A stretch of DNA of 64,000 bases. Origin: Renibacterium salmoninarum ATCC 33209 (GTDB lineage: Bacteria; Actinomycetota; Actinomycetes; Actinomycetales; Micrococcaceae). The stretch lies in the NCBI RefSeq assembly GCF_000018885.1, contig NC_010168.1:2418001-2482000 (forward strand), written 5' to 3'. Positions 9,214 to 18,735 of this stretch are shown in pieces (positions within the stretch are counted from its first letter, which is position 1; every line of letters begins with the position of its first letter). Both the position numbers and the translations under genes were made by a program. The notes below the pieces were generated by a model. It did no database searches and was not told the DNA's origin. It saw only the letters and a list, made by a program, of their open reading frames with translations.

Positions 9214-9954
9214 ATGAGTACAACCCCAGAAAACCCTAACGAAGGCCAACCGGCTTACCAGCCTCCTCAACAGCCAGGCGAGGGCGCTCCGGCGTACAAC
9301 CCCAAACCGCAGGCGCCGCAAGCCCCCGGGTACGGGACGCCCGAGCAACCTGGTCAAGCTGCTCCGCCACCACCGCAATACCAGCAACCTGTTTACGGTA
9401 CTCCGCAGCAGCCCCAGTATCAGCAGCCGGGTCAGCAGGGCCAGCCAGCAACCCAGGGCAGCGAGTTCAAGTTTGAAATGCCTGCTGATGCACCGAAGTC
9501 CATTAATGATGTGATGCCAAAGGGCGGATTCTCCGGAATCTTTAATGTCAATGGACTACCGACGATGCTCAAGGTCTCGTATCTGATCTGGATCATTGGC
9601 GCGGGCATTTGGCTCCTCACCACGATCTTCGGCTTGATCTTTTCCTTCGCGCTATTGGGTAGAGGAACAGACACCATCTTTGGCGCCTCATTCAACTACA
9701 CCGCAGAAGGCATTAAAGGCATCATTGTTTCGATCATCGCCGTGGTGGTGATCGCGGCAATTGTGGTCAGCGCGATGAAGCTCAAAGAAGGCTTGCAGTG
9801 GCCCCGGATGGCATTGACCATCTTGGCCGTAGTCTCCTTCATCATGTTGTTCTTCGGCGCAGGACTTGGCCTGATTGGCATTGTCGCTACCGTCTTCATG
9901 TGGCTTCCGGAATCCACCGCCTGGTTCAACGCCCGAAAGGGAACTGCAGCCTAA
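9214..9954 (+). CDS. Pro/Gln-rich N-terminus membrane protein (paralogue A)
   Basis: This 246-residue protein has an unstructured N-terminal half of about 85 residues, rich in Pro, Gln, Gly and Tyr, with Y-Q-P-P and Y-G-T-P-Q-Q-P-like repeats. A conserved patch and about four membrane helices (roughly residues 120-230) follow. Such proteins are common in Actinobacteria and have no assigned function. The frame is open to 9079, but ATG at 9214 is chosen because residues upstream do not resemble the family. The next gene, at 10072, has the same architecture. Each gene has its own transcription signals, because a terminator lies between them. Confidence 0.75.
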   Translation: MSTTPENPNEGQPAYQPPQQPGEGAPAYNPKPQAPQAPGYGTPEQPGQAAPPPPQYQQPVYGTPQQPQYQQPGQQGQPATQGSEFKFEMPADAPKSINDVMPKGGFSGIFNVNGLPTMLKVSYLIWIIGAGIWLLTTIFGLIFSFALLGRGTDTIFGASFNYTAEGIKGIIVSIIAVVVIAAIVVSAMKLKEGLQWPRMALTILAVVSFIMLFFGAGLGLIGIVATVFMWLPESTAWFNARKGTAA

Positions 9955-9976
9955 CGGCAGCACCTCTAGTACTTGA

Positions 9977-10021
9977 GCGGGTCGAGGTAAGGTTGAATAA
10001 CCTGCCTCGGCCCGCTTTTTG
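9977..10021 (+). terminator. Rho-independent terminator of paralogue A
   Basis: A GC-rich stem of about 16 bp, with two G-T pairs and one bulge, lies at 9977-10015 and is followed by TTTTTG. It is 22 bases after the stop codon at 9954. Confidence 0.82.
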
Positions 10022-10071
10022 TTGCCCGGAAGGTGCAAAGCAGCCAGCAAGCGAACAAGCAAGGACAAGCT

Positions 10072-10818
10072 ATGAGTACGCCTCCACAGCAGCCCCAAGT
10101 ACCTGAGTCACACGAGCCAGAATCCCAGCGTCCTGCCGCCGAAGATTCGGGTACTACAGCAGCTACGCCATCCGTTCGCGGTCATTACGCAGAAATTGCC
10201 CCTGGTGTGCCAAAATACGGCCAGTATGCTCCGGAAGGCTTCGTGCCGCCGAACCAACAACAAGTATCGAGCCAACAGCAAGTGCCTGCTCAGCAGCCGA
10301 GCCAAGCCGCGCCGTTCAATCAGCCGAATTACACCCCGCAAGCTGGCCAATTCAACCAAAGTTCGGCTCCGACCGGCTACCCGAACTACCCGCAACCGAA
10401 TGCCCAGCCAAAGGTGGCTCCGCGTTTGGTGCAACGTGCTTTCGTCATGATTTTGCTTGCCGGGGTTATCCAGTTCGCTGCGGCATTGTTCGCCGTGCTT
10501 AATATTTCGCAGCTTCGCGACATTGCGAAACAAACAATGGTCCAGTACGGCGAATCAGGGCTTGGTGATTCTGTTGTCAACATGGCTATAGCGTTCAGCT
10601 TTGTTTTTTACGCGATCAGCATTGGCCTCTACATCTGGATTGCGGTCAAGATCAGGGCTGGACGGAACTGGGCCAGAGTTCTTGGCACCGTGATGGCTGT
10701 TTTGTCGCTGCTCATGTTGATCTCGCTAAGCCCGTTGTCGATTGTGCAAGTAGCCTTAGGCGCAATTGGCATCGGTTACTGCTGGATGGCCGCGAGTAGC
10801 GAGTACTTTAAGCGCTAG
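10072..10818 (+). CDS. Pro/Gln-rich N-terminus membrane protein (paralogue B)
   Basis: This 248-residue protein has about 120 disordered residues rich in Pro, Gln and Ser, then three or four membrane helices from about residue 135 to the C-terminus. The layout matches the preceding gene, although the hydrophobic parts are diverged. The ATG at 10072 has an AAGGA site. Its last 11 bases overlap the 3' end of the convergent rex gene, so there is no intergenic terminator between the two. Its function is unknown. Confidence 0.75.
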   Translation: MSTPPQQPQVPESHEPESQRPAAEDSGTTAATPSVRGHYAEIAPGVPKYGQYAPEGFVPPNQQQVSSQQQVPAQQPSQAAPFNQPNYTPQAGQFNQSSAPTGYPNYPQPNAQPKVAPRLVQRAFVMILLAGVIQFAAALFAVLNISQLRDIAKQTMVQYGESGLGDSVVNMAIAFSFVFYAISIGLYIWIAVKIRAGRNWARVLGTVMAVLSLLMLISLSPLSIVQVALGAIGIGYCWMAASSEYFKR

Positions 10819-11551
10819 TCGCGCTGCTTTCGCCCGGCTCCGGGAGGCTTTGGGCGTGATACGCCAAAATCTGTAGCTCGGTAGCCATATCGACCTTGCG
10901 CAAATTCACATAGTCCGGAACTTGCAACATCACCGGCGCAAAGCTGAGTATGCTGTGCACGCCAGCGGCTATGACCCGATCACACATCTCTTGGGCGACT
11001 TGCGCCGGTAAGGCTAGCACCACCATATTGGCTTTGGTACGAGCAAATACTGACTCCAAATCGGTCACATCGCTCACCCCCAGCCAGCCAACTTCCTGGC
11101 CAACAACCATTTGGTCCGCGTCGAAAAGTGCGACGACGTCGAACCCTCGGGTTTCAAATCCTGCGTAGCGTGCCAAGGCTCGCCCCAAGTTACCGGCACC
11201 GACAATGGCAACTCGCCAATCCTGGCTCAAGCCCAGCGCTCCAGAAATCCGTCGACTCAAATATGGAACTTCGTAGCCCACTCCCCTGGTCCCATAAGAG
11301 CCTAAGTACGAAAGATCCTTACGAACATTCGTTGAGCTGACGCCGGAGCCTTCGGCGAGTTCCTCGGAGGAGACGCGCTCCACTCCTTCTGCCAGCAAGT
11401 TATTCAATGCCCGTAAATAGAGCGTTAGCCGGGCCACAGTGGCCGGCGGCAGGGCTCGCACCTCAGCATCCGGTCCAGGGCTGACAGAGCCCGTGATGGC
11501 GCTCTGCGAGGCTCCCGCCGGGATCTGTTCGGCCACGAACGCTCCAGACAT
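10808..11551 (-). CDS. rex: redox-sensing transcriptional repressor Rex
   Basis: Rex senses the NADH/NAD+ ratio and represses respiratory and fermentative genes when NADH is low. The N-terminal winged helix includes S-S-E-E-L-A-E-G-S-G-V-S-S-T-N-V-R-K-D-L, followed by L-G-S-Y-G-T-R-G-V-G-Y. The Rossmann nucleotide-binding motif is V-A-I-V-G-A-G-N-L-G-R-A-L. From ATG 11551 the protein is 247 residues, a little longer than the family norm because of an N-terminal extension of about 40 residues. The frame continues to 11629, but that segment is not Rex-like. It is downstream of the glutaredoxin-like gene on the same strand. No Rex operator was recognised in the window. Confidence 0.93.
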   Translation of the reverse strand: MSGAFVAEQIPAGASQSAITGSVSPGPDAEVRALPPATVARLTLYLRALNNLLAEGVERVSSEELAEGSGVSSTNVRKDLSYLGSYGTRGVGYEVPYLSRRISGALGLSQDWRVAIVGAGNLGRALARYAGFETRGFDVVALFDADQMVVGQEVGWLGVSDVTDLESVFARTKANMVVLALPAQVAQEMCDRVIAAGVHSILSFAPVMLQVPDYVNLRKVDMATELQILAYHAQSLPEPGESSATSA

Positions 11552-11664
11552 ATAGATAACGACAATGACTAGCACCCGTTCAAACGCAGAGCGTATGCAG
11601 CTACCAGAGACCGCAGAGGGTTTATCCAACTTTAGATCCTGGGCGCACCCAATCCCAAAAGGCT

Positions 11665-11913
11665 CTAGTTTCGAGCCGCAAGCAACCTTCGCAGCCGAAC
11701 GGGGTCGATCGTCCAGAAATCACGTTGTATCCCGTCGATCAAGAGCACCGGTACTTCATCGACATACTTCGTAGCTAGGTCAACGTCTTCGGCGATTGAG
11801 AGCTCGCTGAAGGCTACGCCGAATTCTGCGGTCACCTCGTGCACTACCGCTCGGGCATCTTCGCACAAATGGCAATTGGGTTTTACCAGCAAAATCACGG
11901 CGTCTTGGCGCAT
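11665..11913 (-). CDS. glutaredoxin-like protein (DUF836 type)
   Basis: This 82-residue thioredoxin-fold protein has a C-H-L-C redox motif near residue 14 and a D-E-V-P-V-L-L-I-D-G stretch with the usual cis-proline. Short proteins of this type sit next to rex in many Actinobacteria. It probably acts as a cytoplasmic thiol-disulfide exchanger. It lies 113 bases upstream of rex on the same strand. Confidence 0.85.
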   Translation of the reverse strand: MRQDAVILLVKPNCHLCEDARAVVHEVTAEFGVAFSELSIAEDVDLATKYVDEVPVLLIDGIQRDFWTIDPVRLRRLLAARN

Positions 11914-11987
11914 CTCATCACACTACTTCAGGCCGACTCCAGCGCGGGAACTTTAGGCACAGCGCAAAGACTGACTAAACTCAAAGC

Positions 11988-12800
11988 ATGCCCGAAGTGA
12001 ATACCCAAGTCGCCGAGCAGCCCTCGGCTACCGTGGGTCACTCCGGTGAAGCCGCCTTTTTCGACGTCGATAACACGCTGATGCGCGGCGCCAGCCTCTT
12101 CCATGTAGCCCGCAAGATGTACCAAAAAAAAGCGTTTACCTTGCGTCAGGCCAGTGGTTTTGCCTGGAAGCAGCTGAAATTTATTTTGCGCGGAGAGAAT
12201 ATGGAAGACATCCATTCGGTGCAGAACTCGGCCCTGACACTTGCCGCAGGAATCACCACGGACTTTATTGCCAACGTTGGCCAAGAAGTTTACGACGAGA
12301 TGATCGCATCTAAGATCTGGCCCGGCGCAAGGGCTCTTGCTGAGCAGCATTTACGCGTGGGCCGCAAAGTTTGGCTAGTCACCGCTACCCCGGTGGAGGT
12401 GGCCGAGGTCATTGCTTCGCGGCTTCACCTCACCGGAGCGCTGGGGACAGTCGGCGAGGTTGAAGACGGCGTTTACACCGGCAGGCTAGTGGGCGATATT
12501 CTCCACGGACCAGCGAAAGCTGTGGCCGTTGAAAATCTAGCTAAAGAACATCAGCTCGATCTAGCCCGAAGCTGGGCTTACAGCGACTCTTTCAATGACG
12601 TTCCGTTGTTGTCGCTGGTAGGGCACCCGGTGGCAATCAACCCGGATGCTAAGTTGCGTCGCCATGCACGTGACAACAACTGGCCGATCTACGATTTCCG
12701 CGCCGGACGGCGTGCAGCCACTTTGGGCTTGCGCATTGCTACTGGAGCCGGGGCTATCTATGGACTATGGCGAGGGTTCAGCCGAATCCGCCGGCATTGA
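11988..12800 (+). CDS. HAD-IB family phosphatase (SerB-like)
   Basis: This 270-residue haloacid dehalogenase superfamily hydrolase has motif I, F-F-D-V-D-N-T-L, with nucleophile and acid/base aspartates at residues 26 and 28. Motif II is V-T-A-T-P and the final metal-binding motif is Y-S-D-S-F-N-D-V-P-L-L. The HAD-IB subclass includes phosphoserine phosphatases and several lipid or sugar phosphatases; the substrate is not evident here. A hydrophobic patch near the C-terminus could touch the membrane. In mycobacteria a similar gene lies in the proC/bldC-like/bS22 neighbourhood. It ends before a shared hairpin terminator. Confidence 0.87.
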   Translation: MPEVNTQVAEQPSATVGHSGEAAFFDVDNTLMRGASLFHVARKMYQKKAFTLRQASGFAWKQLKFILRGENMEDIHSVQNSALTLAAGITTDFIANVGQEVYDEMIASKIWPGARALAEQHLRVGRKVWLVTATPVEVAEVIASRLHLTGALGTVGEVEDGVYTGRLVGDILHGPAKAVAVENLAKEHQLDLARSWAYSDSFNDVPLLSLVGHPVAINPDAKLRRHARDNNWPIYDFRAGRRAATLGLRIATGAGAIYGLWRGFSRIRRH

Positions 12801-12844
12801 CCTAACCGACGCCATCTTAAGCAATAAAGTCAGCGCACGCTGAA

Positions 12845-12871
12845 AAGGCCCGCCACTAGGTGACGGGCCTT
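12845..12871. terminator. hairpin terminator between convergent genes
   Basis: Perfect 8-bp arms at 12845-12852 and 12864-12871 contain G/C-rich pairs and can be extended by three inner pairs. The hairpin lies between the HAD gene and the bS22 gene, which converge. It has A's on the left and a short T/A flank on the right, so it could stop transcription from both sides. Confidence 0.7.
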
Positions 12872-12889
12872 AAGCGCTCTTACGCCGAG

Positions 12890-12988
12890 CTACTTCTTAT
12901 TACGGCGCTGGTGACGGGTCTTACGAAGCAGCTTACGGTGCTTCTTCTTCGCCATCCGCTTGCGGCGCTTCTTAATAACTGAACCCAC
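12890..12988 (-). CDS. 30S ribosomal protein bS22 (AURKAIP1/COX24 domain)
   Basis: This 32-residue, extremely basic protein is composed mostly of Lys and Arg. The visible core is G-S-V-I-K-K-R-R-K-R-M and it ends in R-R-N-K-K. It matches the actinobacterial AURKAIP1/COX24 mini-protein shown to be ribosomal protein bS22 in mycobacteria. The start is GTG at 12988 with an AGGAC element just upstream. It sits directly downstream of the bldC-like gene, a conserved actinobacterial arrangement. Confidence 0.92.
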   Translation of the reverse strand: MGSVIKKRRKRMAKKKHRKLLRKTRHQRRNKK

Positions 12989-13085
12989 AAAGTCCTCACA
13001 AACGTCTATTCTGGCAACAGCTTGACGCTGCATAGGCCAGATGTCTTACTTAATGTCCGACTGGATCCTTAACAGGGTACAGCCT

Positions 13086-13298
13086 TCAGGCACTGTCCGC
13101 CGAACCTTGGATTCCTAATGACCCTAAGTGCTCGTTTACCGCGTTCTCTGGAACGCGAAAAGAACGCCCGAATCGGATGGCTGGAAGCTCACCCGAATGA
13201 GCCATCCGGTAAACAGTCATTTTGGACACGCGCATGACATCGGCCACTTCGGCGACTGTCAGAAATCGCACGTTCGAGAAGCTATTCGCCTCAGCCAT
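13086..13298 (-). CDS. bldC: BldC-like MerR-type helix-turn-helix DNA-binding protein
   Basis: This 70-residue protein is a single excisionase/MerR-type winged helix, with F-L-T-V-A-E-V-A-D-V-M-R-V-S-K-M-T-V-Y-R-M followed by the wing R-F-G-R-S-F-R-V. It closely resembles the small BldC-type regulators that sit beside bS22 across Actinobacteria; in Streptomyces BldC controls the onset of development. The ATG at 13298 is used rather than the longer frame to 13367, because the motif then begins at the normal distance. The symbol is by similarity only. Confidence 0.85.
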   Translation of the reverse strand: MAEANSFSNVRFLTVAEVADVMRVSKMTVYRMAHSGELPAIRFGRSFRVPENAVNEHLGSLGIQGSADSA

Positions 13299-13800
13299 AT
13301 CATGAATCCTTCGCTGGAAGATTAAAACCGCAACCCTAGACGGTGCGGTCCTCAACGAGTCAACCAACCGTTCAGAGATACTCTAGATGCTGGAGTGACT
13401 AAAGTGAAAGTTTTTACCATAACTTTACACAGCAAATGCTTAGCGACACGACTTCCAGCTATCAGACGCTGGCCCCAGCTAACCGCTAGTATCGCTTCAT
13501 TTGTAACATTCCAGCGACCTCGTGAGGTCCGTTTGCCTCTTCCTGGCCCCGAGCTGTGGTTAACCACCAAGCACAACCGATTTGGTCAATCTTGAAGGCT
13601 ATAACTGTAAGTCAGCTAATAAAACGAGCATTTCGCAATCCGAATCGCTGTTCCACCTGCGAACCTCGTCGATTTAGCCTGGCTGAATTCCTTCCTGGCG
13701 GATATTGGGGGCGAGGAAGTAATTCAAATGCGCACATTGTTTGGCGTGCGGTGGTTGTTAATAATTCGGTTGCCAACCACCGCACCCTTCACACCGCCAG
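13299..13800. other. gene-free region with a long hairpin near its left-hand neighbour's 3' end
   Basis: I see no convincing gene in these 500 bases. Short open frames here have unlikely compositions and no ribosome-binding sites. A perfect 12-bp inverted repeat (13746-13757 and 13774-13785, 16-base loop) lies just beyond the 3' end of the LuxR pseudogene. It could be that gene's terminator, although no T run follows on the minus strand. A small 6-bp hairpin is at 13516-13529. Confidence 0.55.
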
Positions 13801-16578
13801 CTACCGCGTCTCGCTTGCCAAGGACACGAGGTGGGCTCGCGATGACGCTCCAGTTTTCTTGTAGACATTAGTCAGCCGAGTTTCCACAGTTCGCAATGAC
13901 ACCTCCAGCAGCGCCGCAATCTCTTTATTTCGCAGCCCAGCCAAAACGTGAACTACTACCTGCCGCTCACCGTTGGTTAGCGAAGCCGTCAGTTCAGCAC
14001 CCTCAAGCACCCGTTGGGTAACCGCCGACGTCGGATTCAAGGAGTTAGCTGCCGCAGACACCGGGAGTGCCAATTGCCTCACCTCGATGCTCAATAGCGG
14101 GCTTGTTTTACCAAATCGTTTCAGCCGCGAGTTCTTTTTGCCTTCAGCACCACCCCAGCGACGTTCGGGCCAAGCTGGTGCACTGAGCTCGTCAAAGAGG
14201 GCCTTTGCTTTGATCCGCTGCTGATCGCTCTGACTCAAATAGCCCAGCTCCTGCAACCGCTCAGCGAAACACAAGACTGTTCGTCCCTGCTCATAATCGG
14301 TAGCAAGCTCTCTGCCGATCTTGATCGCTTGTCGGAACAGATCCAGTGAAAAGTCTCCGCTAGCTGCCAGCGCTCGGCAACGGCTGATCGCGATGGCCGC
14401 CCAAGATGAATGGGTCTTCCGGGCAAGAAGTTCAAAATCTGCCAAGAATCGTTTCGCCTCGGCAAAACGCCCCCTGGCAACCAAGACCTCGATCAGATCC
14501 GCCTCATACCGCAAAAATGAGGGATTGAGCTTCGAAGATTCGGATTCACGCACACGTAACAAATGCCGCAAATGCAGTGCTGAAATCAGCGCGGGAAAGC
14601 GCGGATCGCCCCAATAGAGCCGAAATACGGCTGGCATTTATCGAGTTACGGCTACCGCTGGCGTCTTTAAATACTGCGTCGATAAAGGGTTGGGCTCGTG
14701 CTAGTTCATTTTGCGCTAACCAGTACCAAGCGCGCATCGAAGTGAGGTAATTGACATGGAACTGCTGCACATCACTTGAAGCGTGCAAGGTCTCGATGCT
14801 TTTGACGGCTCGGCGCAAATGACCAGATCTAATCTCATTCTCAGCCTGGGAAAACCTCGCAGTTTCGAGCCAAAGCGGATCCAACGTTGGTGATCGGCTC
14901 AACAGAGACTCGAAGAGCATCCGAGCTTGTTCGTAACGCTCGGCATAAGTCCACGATCGAGCTAACAGGATCGCAAACAGGGGCGAAATTAGCGCTTGCT
15001 CTGCGCTAGCTTCTGAGACTCGATCACCTGCGCGGTAATCCCCTGTCAGCGCCCCAACCCAAGCAGAAGCTATTTCGAACTCAAAAGCCACCGCTGGGTT
15101 GACCTGAGGTAGCAATGGCAGCGCCAAATTGAGCATCTGCTGCGCCTCGTCAACTTCCCAGCGCTCGCCGTGAAAGACCGCCACCATCGACAACAACTGA
15201 ACGCAGAGCCCAGGCTCTTGCGCACCAAATTGCCGCATTGCGCTCGGGATGTACTGGCTGTCTAGCTCATGGCTCCGCATAAATTCGCTACGAATCTGCT
15301 GATGCAATGTGGCTACAATTACTGCGGCATCGCCCCGAACCAGTTCATTTGCCTTGCGCAGATAACGTTCGGCATAGGCAAGTTCACCCATATCGACCAT
15401 GGCGGAACCAAGTGCGCAGAGTAAGTCGGCGAGCTCTTCAGCTTCAAAGCTCAGTAGTAAAATGGCCCTGTCCGCAAAAGCCGTGGCGAGCCCTCCGCTG
15501 CCCTGTCTCACTAAGTGCAATCCGGTTTCTAAAAGCATTCGTGGCGACGCTTCGCCGTCGTGTAAGAAACTTGAATGCCATTGCGCCAAGCTGGACCCGT
15601 ACTTCCGGTGCACTGTGTGCAACTGGCTATGCAGCTCCTGACGGTTCACAGCGGCTAATGCAATATAGATTGCGCAACATAAAACCGCCTGCCTCATGGC
15701 GAGGTATTCACCAGTGCGCACTAGGACTCGTTGTGCCAATAGATCATCGATTGCGCTTCGCTGCACGCCAAGCAGCTCTCGAACGGCCAGTTCGTGATGC
15801 GCAGGCGCAGTGCTAACAAGTTTCAAGGCCGCCCTTGATTCTTCAGCTCTGCCCGGCAAAGAGCGCACGAGCAGCCGTCGCCGCTCGTGGACCAAACTGT
15901 AACGGGTACGCCAGCGGGTCGCGCCCCTGCCGTTCGGCCTCAGTGAGTGCTTCCAAGCCCTCCCGCAAATAGACCGGTACACCAGCCGCAATGTTCGCCA
16001 CAATTTGAATGGTTGCCGGATCAGTTCCTGGCTTGGCAATGCGCGTTGCAAGTTCAACGCTTTGAACTGGGTCGAGTTCAGTGAGTGATAAGGTGCGGCA
16101 GCGAGCCAAATGGGCCCGATGGATCCACAAAATTCATGCCAAGAATGAACCTGAGCCCGGTTCCATGCAATATTCGCGCCAAGAACCCCAACAACGCTTG
16201 GCTTGATTGGTCCATAACGTCGACGTCGTCGATCATCACCGTCGTTGAAGGAAATCGCATTTTGACCAAATGGGCTAGCAACGACCGAGCCGCCGCAAAC
16301 GCTCCGTCGGACTCAGCCCAGGCCAAATCACTTGACAATAATTGCGCTTGCGGGTCATCGATCGCCGCTAACATCGCTGAAACGCCCGAGTACTCCCAAG
16401 CCAGCTCTGCCGGATTTGCCCGCACCAGAACTGCTCCGTCAAACTCGCGCGCAGCCAGCTCTAGTAAAAAGGTTTTGCCCATCCCCGTTTCACCAGTCAC
16501 GATCAAAATCTGATCGGCCTGGCCGATGTGGGTCTGTTCAAGCCTGCTTAGTTCTTCTGCTCGATCAACCCGTGTCAT
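13801..16578 (-). pseudogene. LuxR-family (LAL/MalT-like) ATP-dependent regulator, three frameshifts
   Basis: An ancestral protein of about 925 residues is spread over four pieces in different frames. The N-terminal piece (16078-16578) has Walker A, G-E-T-G-M-G-K-T, at residues 29-36 and a Walker B-like V-M-I-D-D-V-D. The next piece is at 15843-16130. A long tetratricopeptide-like middle covers 14546-16057. The C-terminal piece (13801-14637) ends in a LuxR helix-turn-helix with L-T-N-G-E-R-Q-V-V and N-K-E-I-A-A-L-L-E-V-S-L-R-T-V-E. Frame changes are needed near 16100, 15870 and 14580. Large ATP-binding LuxR regulators normally switch on carbon-use or secondary-metabolism genes. With three lesions the gene is certainly dead. 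Confidence 0.88.
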
Positions 16579-16687
16579 GCGCCGTCACCCAGTCCCCATT
16601 GTGGTTCAAACGGTATTGGTAAATATTTGCACGCCTAAGCCTGAACCGGCTGAATTGAGATGAATCCGTTAGCTGAACTGTTCGACG

Positions 16688-17419
16688 TCAACGCCCGGAG
16701 TCTCTGGGCCCGCGCACTTCGGCGTAGAACCCTTCGATGTGCGAGGACACCAAGCTAGCGGCCTTAGCGTTTTCGCCGCGCAAAAGCGCTGTCAACAGCT
16801 CACTGTGCTCTTGGTGCAGCCGGACGGCGACCTCTGGGGCATTAATCAACTGAGCCGCATTTCTCGCTGTGTAATCTCGAATCGCTTCTCGTAGCGAAAG
16901 CATGACAGCACTCACGACAGAATTCCCGGCGGCCTCGGTTAGTGCGTAATGGAATTGCACGTCCAGAAACAAGAATTCCTCCGGGTTTGCTGGCTGGACT
17001 TGGGCCATCTCAGCCAAAAGCCTGGCCGCCTCGGCGAGGGCCGGCGATTCTGGATCGGCATGAGAACAAGCCCAGCTTTCCAACATAATTCTGGTTTGAA
17101 CAACATCAGTCACCGGTAAATGCGAGCTAGCCACGTGAAACCGCAGCATTGAGCCAAGAGCTTGCGATGGTTCAGCGGTAATAATCGTGCCCGATTCGGG
17201 GCCGGAACCAACGCCGGCCAGGGCTACGCCAAGCGCTTCAAGCACACGAATAGCTTCTCGAATCGATGTTCGGGGAAGGCCAAATTTCTCGGCTAGAGCT
17301 CGTTCTGCCGGCAGCCGATCTCCTACCGCCAATGCGCCTGAGGCCAGCTGCTCTTCAATCCAGCCGAGCACCATCTGATGAGTCCGCACCGTCAAATCAT
17401 ACCTGTGGTAGGACCACAT
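16688..17419 (-). CDS. GntR/FCD-family regulator, probable lactate regulator LldR
   Basis: This 243-residue protein has a GntR winged helix (residues about 12-75, with G-D-R-L-P-A-E-R-A-L-A and P-R-T-S-I-R-E-A-I-R-V-L) and a C-terminal FCD ligand-binding domain. The FCD metal-binding histidines fit F-H-Y-A-L-T and the late S-S-H-I-E-G. It is divergent from lldD. Two TGGTnnnACCA boxes, the site type of FadR/LldR proteins, lie between the genes, one immediately next to its own start codon. It therefore most likely represses lldD and itself until L-lactate binds. That role is inferred from neighbourhood and boxes. Confidence 0.86.
   Translation of the reverse strand: MWSYHRYDLTVRTHQMVLGWIEEQLASGALAVGDRLPAERALAEKFGLPRTSIREAIRVLEALGVALAGVGSGPESGTIITAEPSQALGSMLRFHVASSHLPVTDVVQTRIMLESWACSHADPESPALAEAARLLAEMAQVQPANPEEFLFLDVQFHYALTEAAGNSVVSAVMLSLREAIRDYTARNAAQLINAPEVAVRLHQEHSELLTALLRGENAKAASLVSSHIEGFYAEVRGPRDSGR
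17406..17416. promoter_or_regulatory. LldR-type operator box 1
   Basis: TGGTAGGACCA is a perfect TGGT-N3-ACCA palindrome. It ends one base before the ATG (17417-17419, minus strand) of the GntR-family gene, inside its first codons, so binding would block that gene's expression. Confidence 0.72.
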
Positions 17420-17442
17420 AAGATAAAGTGCTCCTAAAGCTA

Positions 17443-17453
17443 TGGTCCAACCA
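17443..17453. promoter_or_regulatory. LldR-type operator box 2
   Basis: TGGTCCAACCA is a second perfect TGGT-N3-ACCA palindrome. Its centre is 37 bases from box 1 and it lies just upstream of the lldD ribosome-binding site (GGAGGAG, from 17461). It is well placed to repress lldD. Confidence 0.74.
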
Positions 17454-17472
17454 CACTAATCGGAGGAGAATC

Positions 17473-18708
17473 GTGAGCATCCCCCCAGCCCTACGTCGCC
17501 GGGTACCCGACGTCGGCAGTCTGACCGAGCTGATGAAATTCAAAGCGCCGCAATTCGGCACTGACGCTCGCCTCGCCAAAGCCAGCACCATTTGGGACCT
17601 TCGCGCAATGGCGAAACGCCGAACGCCCGCTGCCCCGTTCGACTACACCGACGGTGCCGCAGACCGCGAGATTACGATGAATCGGTCCCGGCAGGCGTTC
17701 GACCATCTTGAGTTCAACCCCGAAGTGCTCCACGACGTCTCCAAGGTGGATCTCAACACCAAGATCTTTGGCAAAACCTCTTCGATGCCGATCGGTATTG
17801 GCCCCACCGGGTTCACCCGATTGATGCAATCCGAGGGCGAATATGCTGGCAGCGCCGCCGCCGCGGCAGCTGGGATTCCCTATACGTTGTCCACTCTGGG
17901 CACCGCTTCAATCGACGATGTTGCTGCACACGCGCCAACGGCTCGGCGCTGGTTCCAGCTTTACGCGACGCGAGATGTTGAAAGCAATCTTGCGCTCATC
18001 CAACGGGCGGCCGCCGCTGGCAACGACACGATCATTCTGACTGTGGACACTGCGGTTGGCGGCATGCGATTACGCGACGTTCGCAATGGCATGACCATTC
18101 CACCGCAGTTGACCTTGAAAACCATTGTTAACGCATCGTATCGACCCGCCTGGTGGTTCAACTTTCTGACTAGATCGCCCTTGGAATTTTCTTCGTTGAG
18201 CAGTTTCGACGGCACTGTTTCAGAGTTGCTTAGCAATACCTTCAACACCGGACTGAATTACCAAGATCTAGACTGGCTCCGCGCAAACTGGCACGGAAAT
18301 CTTTTGGTCAAGGGAGTTCAATCCGTCACCGATGCCCAAAAAGCAATCGACCACGGTGCCGATGGCGTAGTGCTTTCCAATCACGGTGGCAGGCAATTAG
18401 ACCGGGCGCCGCTGCCATTTCATCTGATTCCGAAGGTCCGTGCAACGGTTGGCACCGAAGCGACAATCATGATGGATACGGGCATTATGTGCGGTGGTGA
18501 CATTATTGCCGCGATAGCCAGCGGCGCCGATTTCACCCTCATCGGACGCGCATACCTGTATGGCTTGATGGCCGGCGGTCAGCGCGGAGTTGCGCGCTCA
18601 TTGGAGATTCTGCGCACCGAGATGGTTCGCACCATGACGCTGCTAGGCGTGACGAAAATCAGTGATCTCAATCCAGACCACGTCAATCAACGGGCCGACT
18701 CGATCTGA
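17473..18708 (+). CDS. lldD: quinone-dependent L-lactate dehydrogenase (FMN)
   Basis: This 411-residue member of the FMN-dependent alpha-hydroxy-acid oxidase family oxidises L-lactate to pyruvate and passes electrons to the quinone pool. The FMN-binding barrel has P-I-G-I-G-P-T-G-F-T and the catalytic histidine lies in S-N-H-G-G-R-Q-L-D. The phosphate-binding G-A-D-F-T-L-I-G-R-A-Y is near the end. GTG at 17473 with a strong GGAGGAG site is chosen; the frame runs back to 17428 without support. Two GntR-type boxes upstream suggest lactate induction. No lactate permease gene is adjacent. It is intact, in contrast to acs further along. Confidence 0.92.
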   Translation: MSIPPALRRRVPDVGSLTELMKFKAPQFGTDARLAKASTIWDLRAMAKRRTPAAPFDYTDGAADREITMNRSRQAFDHLEFNPEVLHDVSKVDLNTKIFGKTSSMPIGIGPTGFTRLMQSEGEYAGSAAAAAAGIPYTLSTLGTASIDDVAAHAPTARRWFQLYATRDVESNLALIQRAAAAGNDTIILTVDTAVGGMRLRDVRNGMTIPPQLTLKTIVNASYRPAWWFNFLTRSPLEFSSLSSFDGTVSELLSNTFNTGLNYQDLDWLRANWHGNLLVKGVQSVTDAQKAIDHGADGVVLSNHGGRQLDRAPLPFHLIPKVRATVGTEATIMMDTGIMCGGDIIAAIASGADFTLIGRAYLYGLMAGGQRGVARSLEILRTEMVRTMTLLGVTKISDLNPDHVNQRADSI

Positions 18709-18735
18709 CTTCTAGCGAAGACTAGATCAGCAAAG

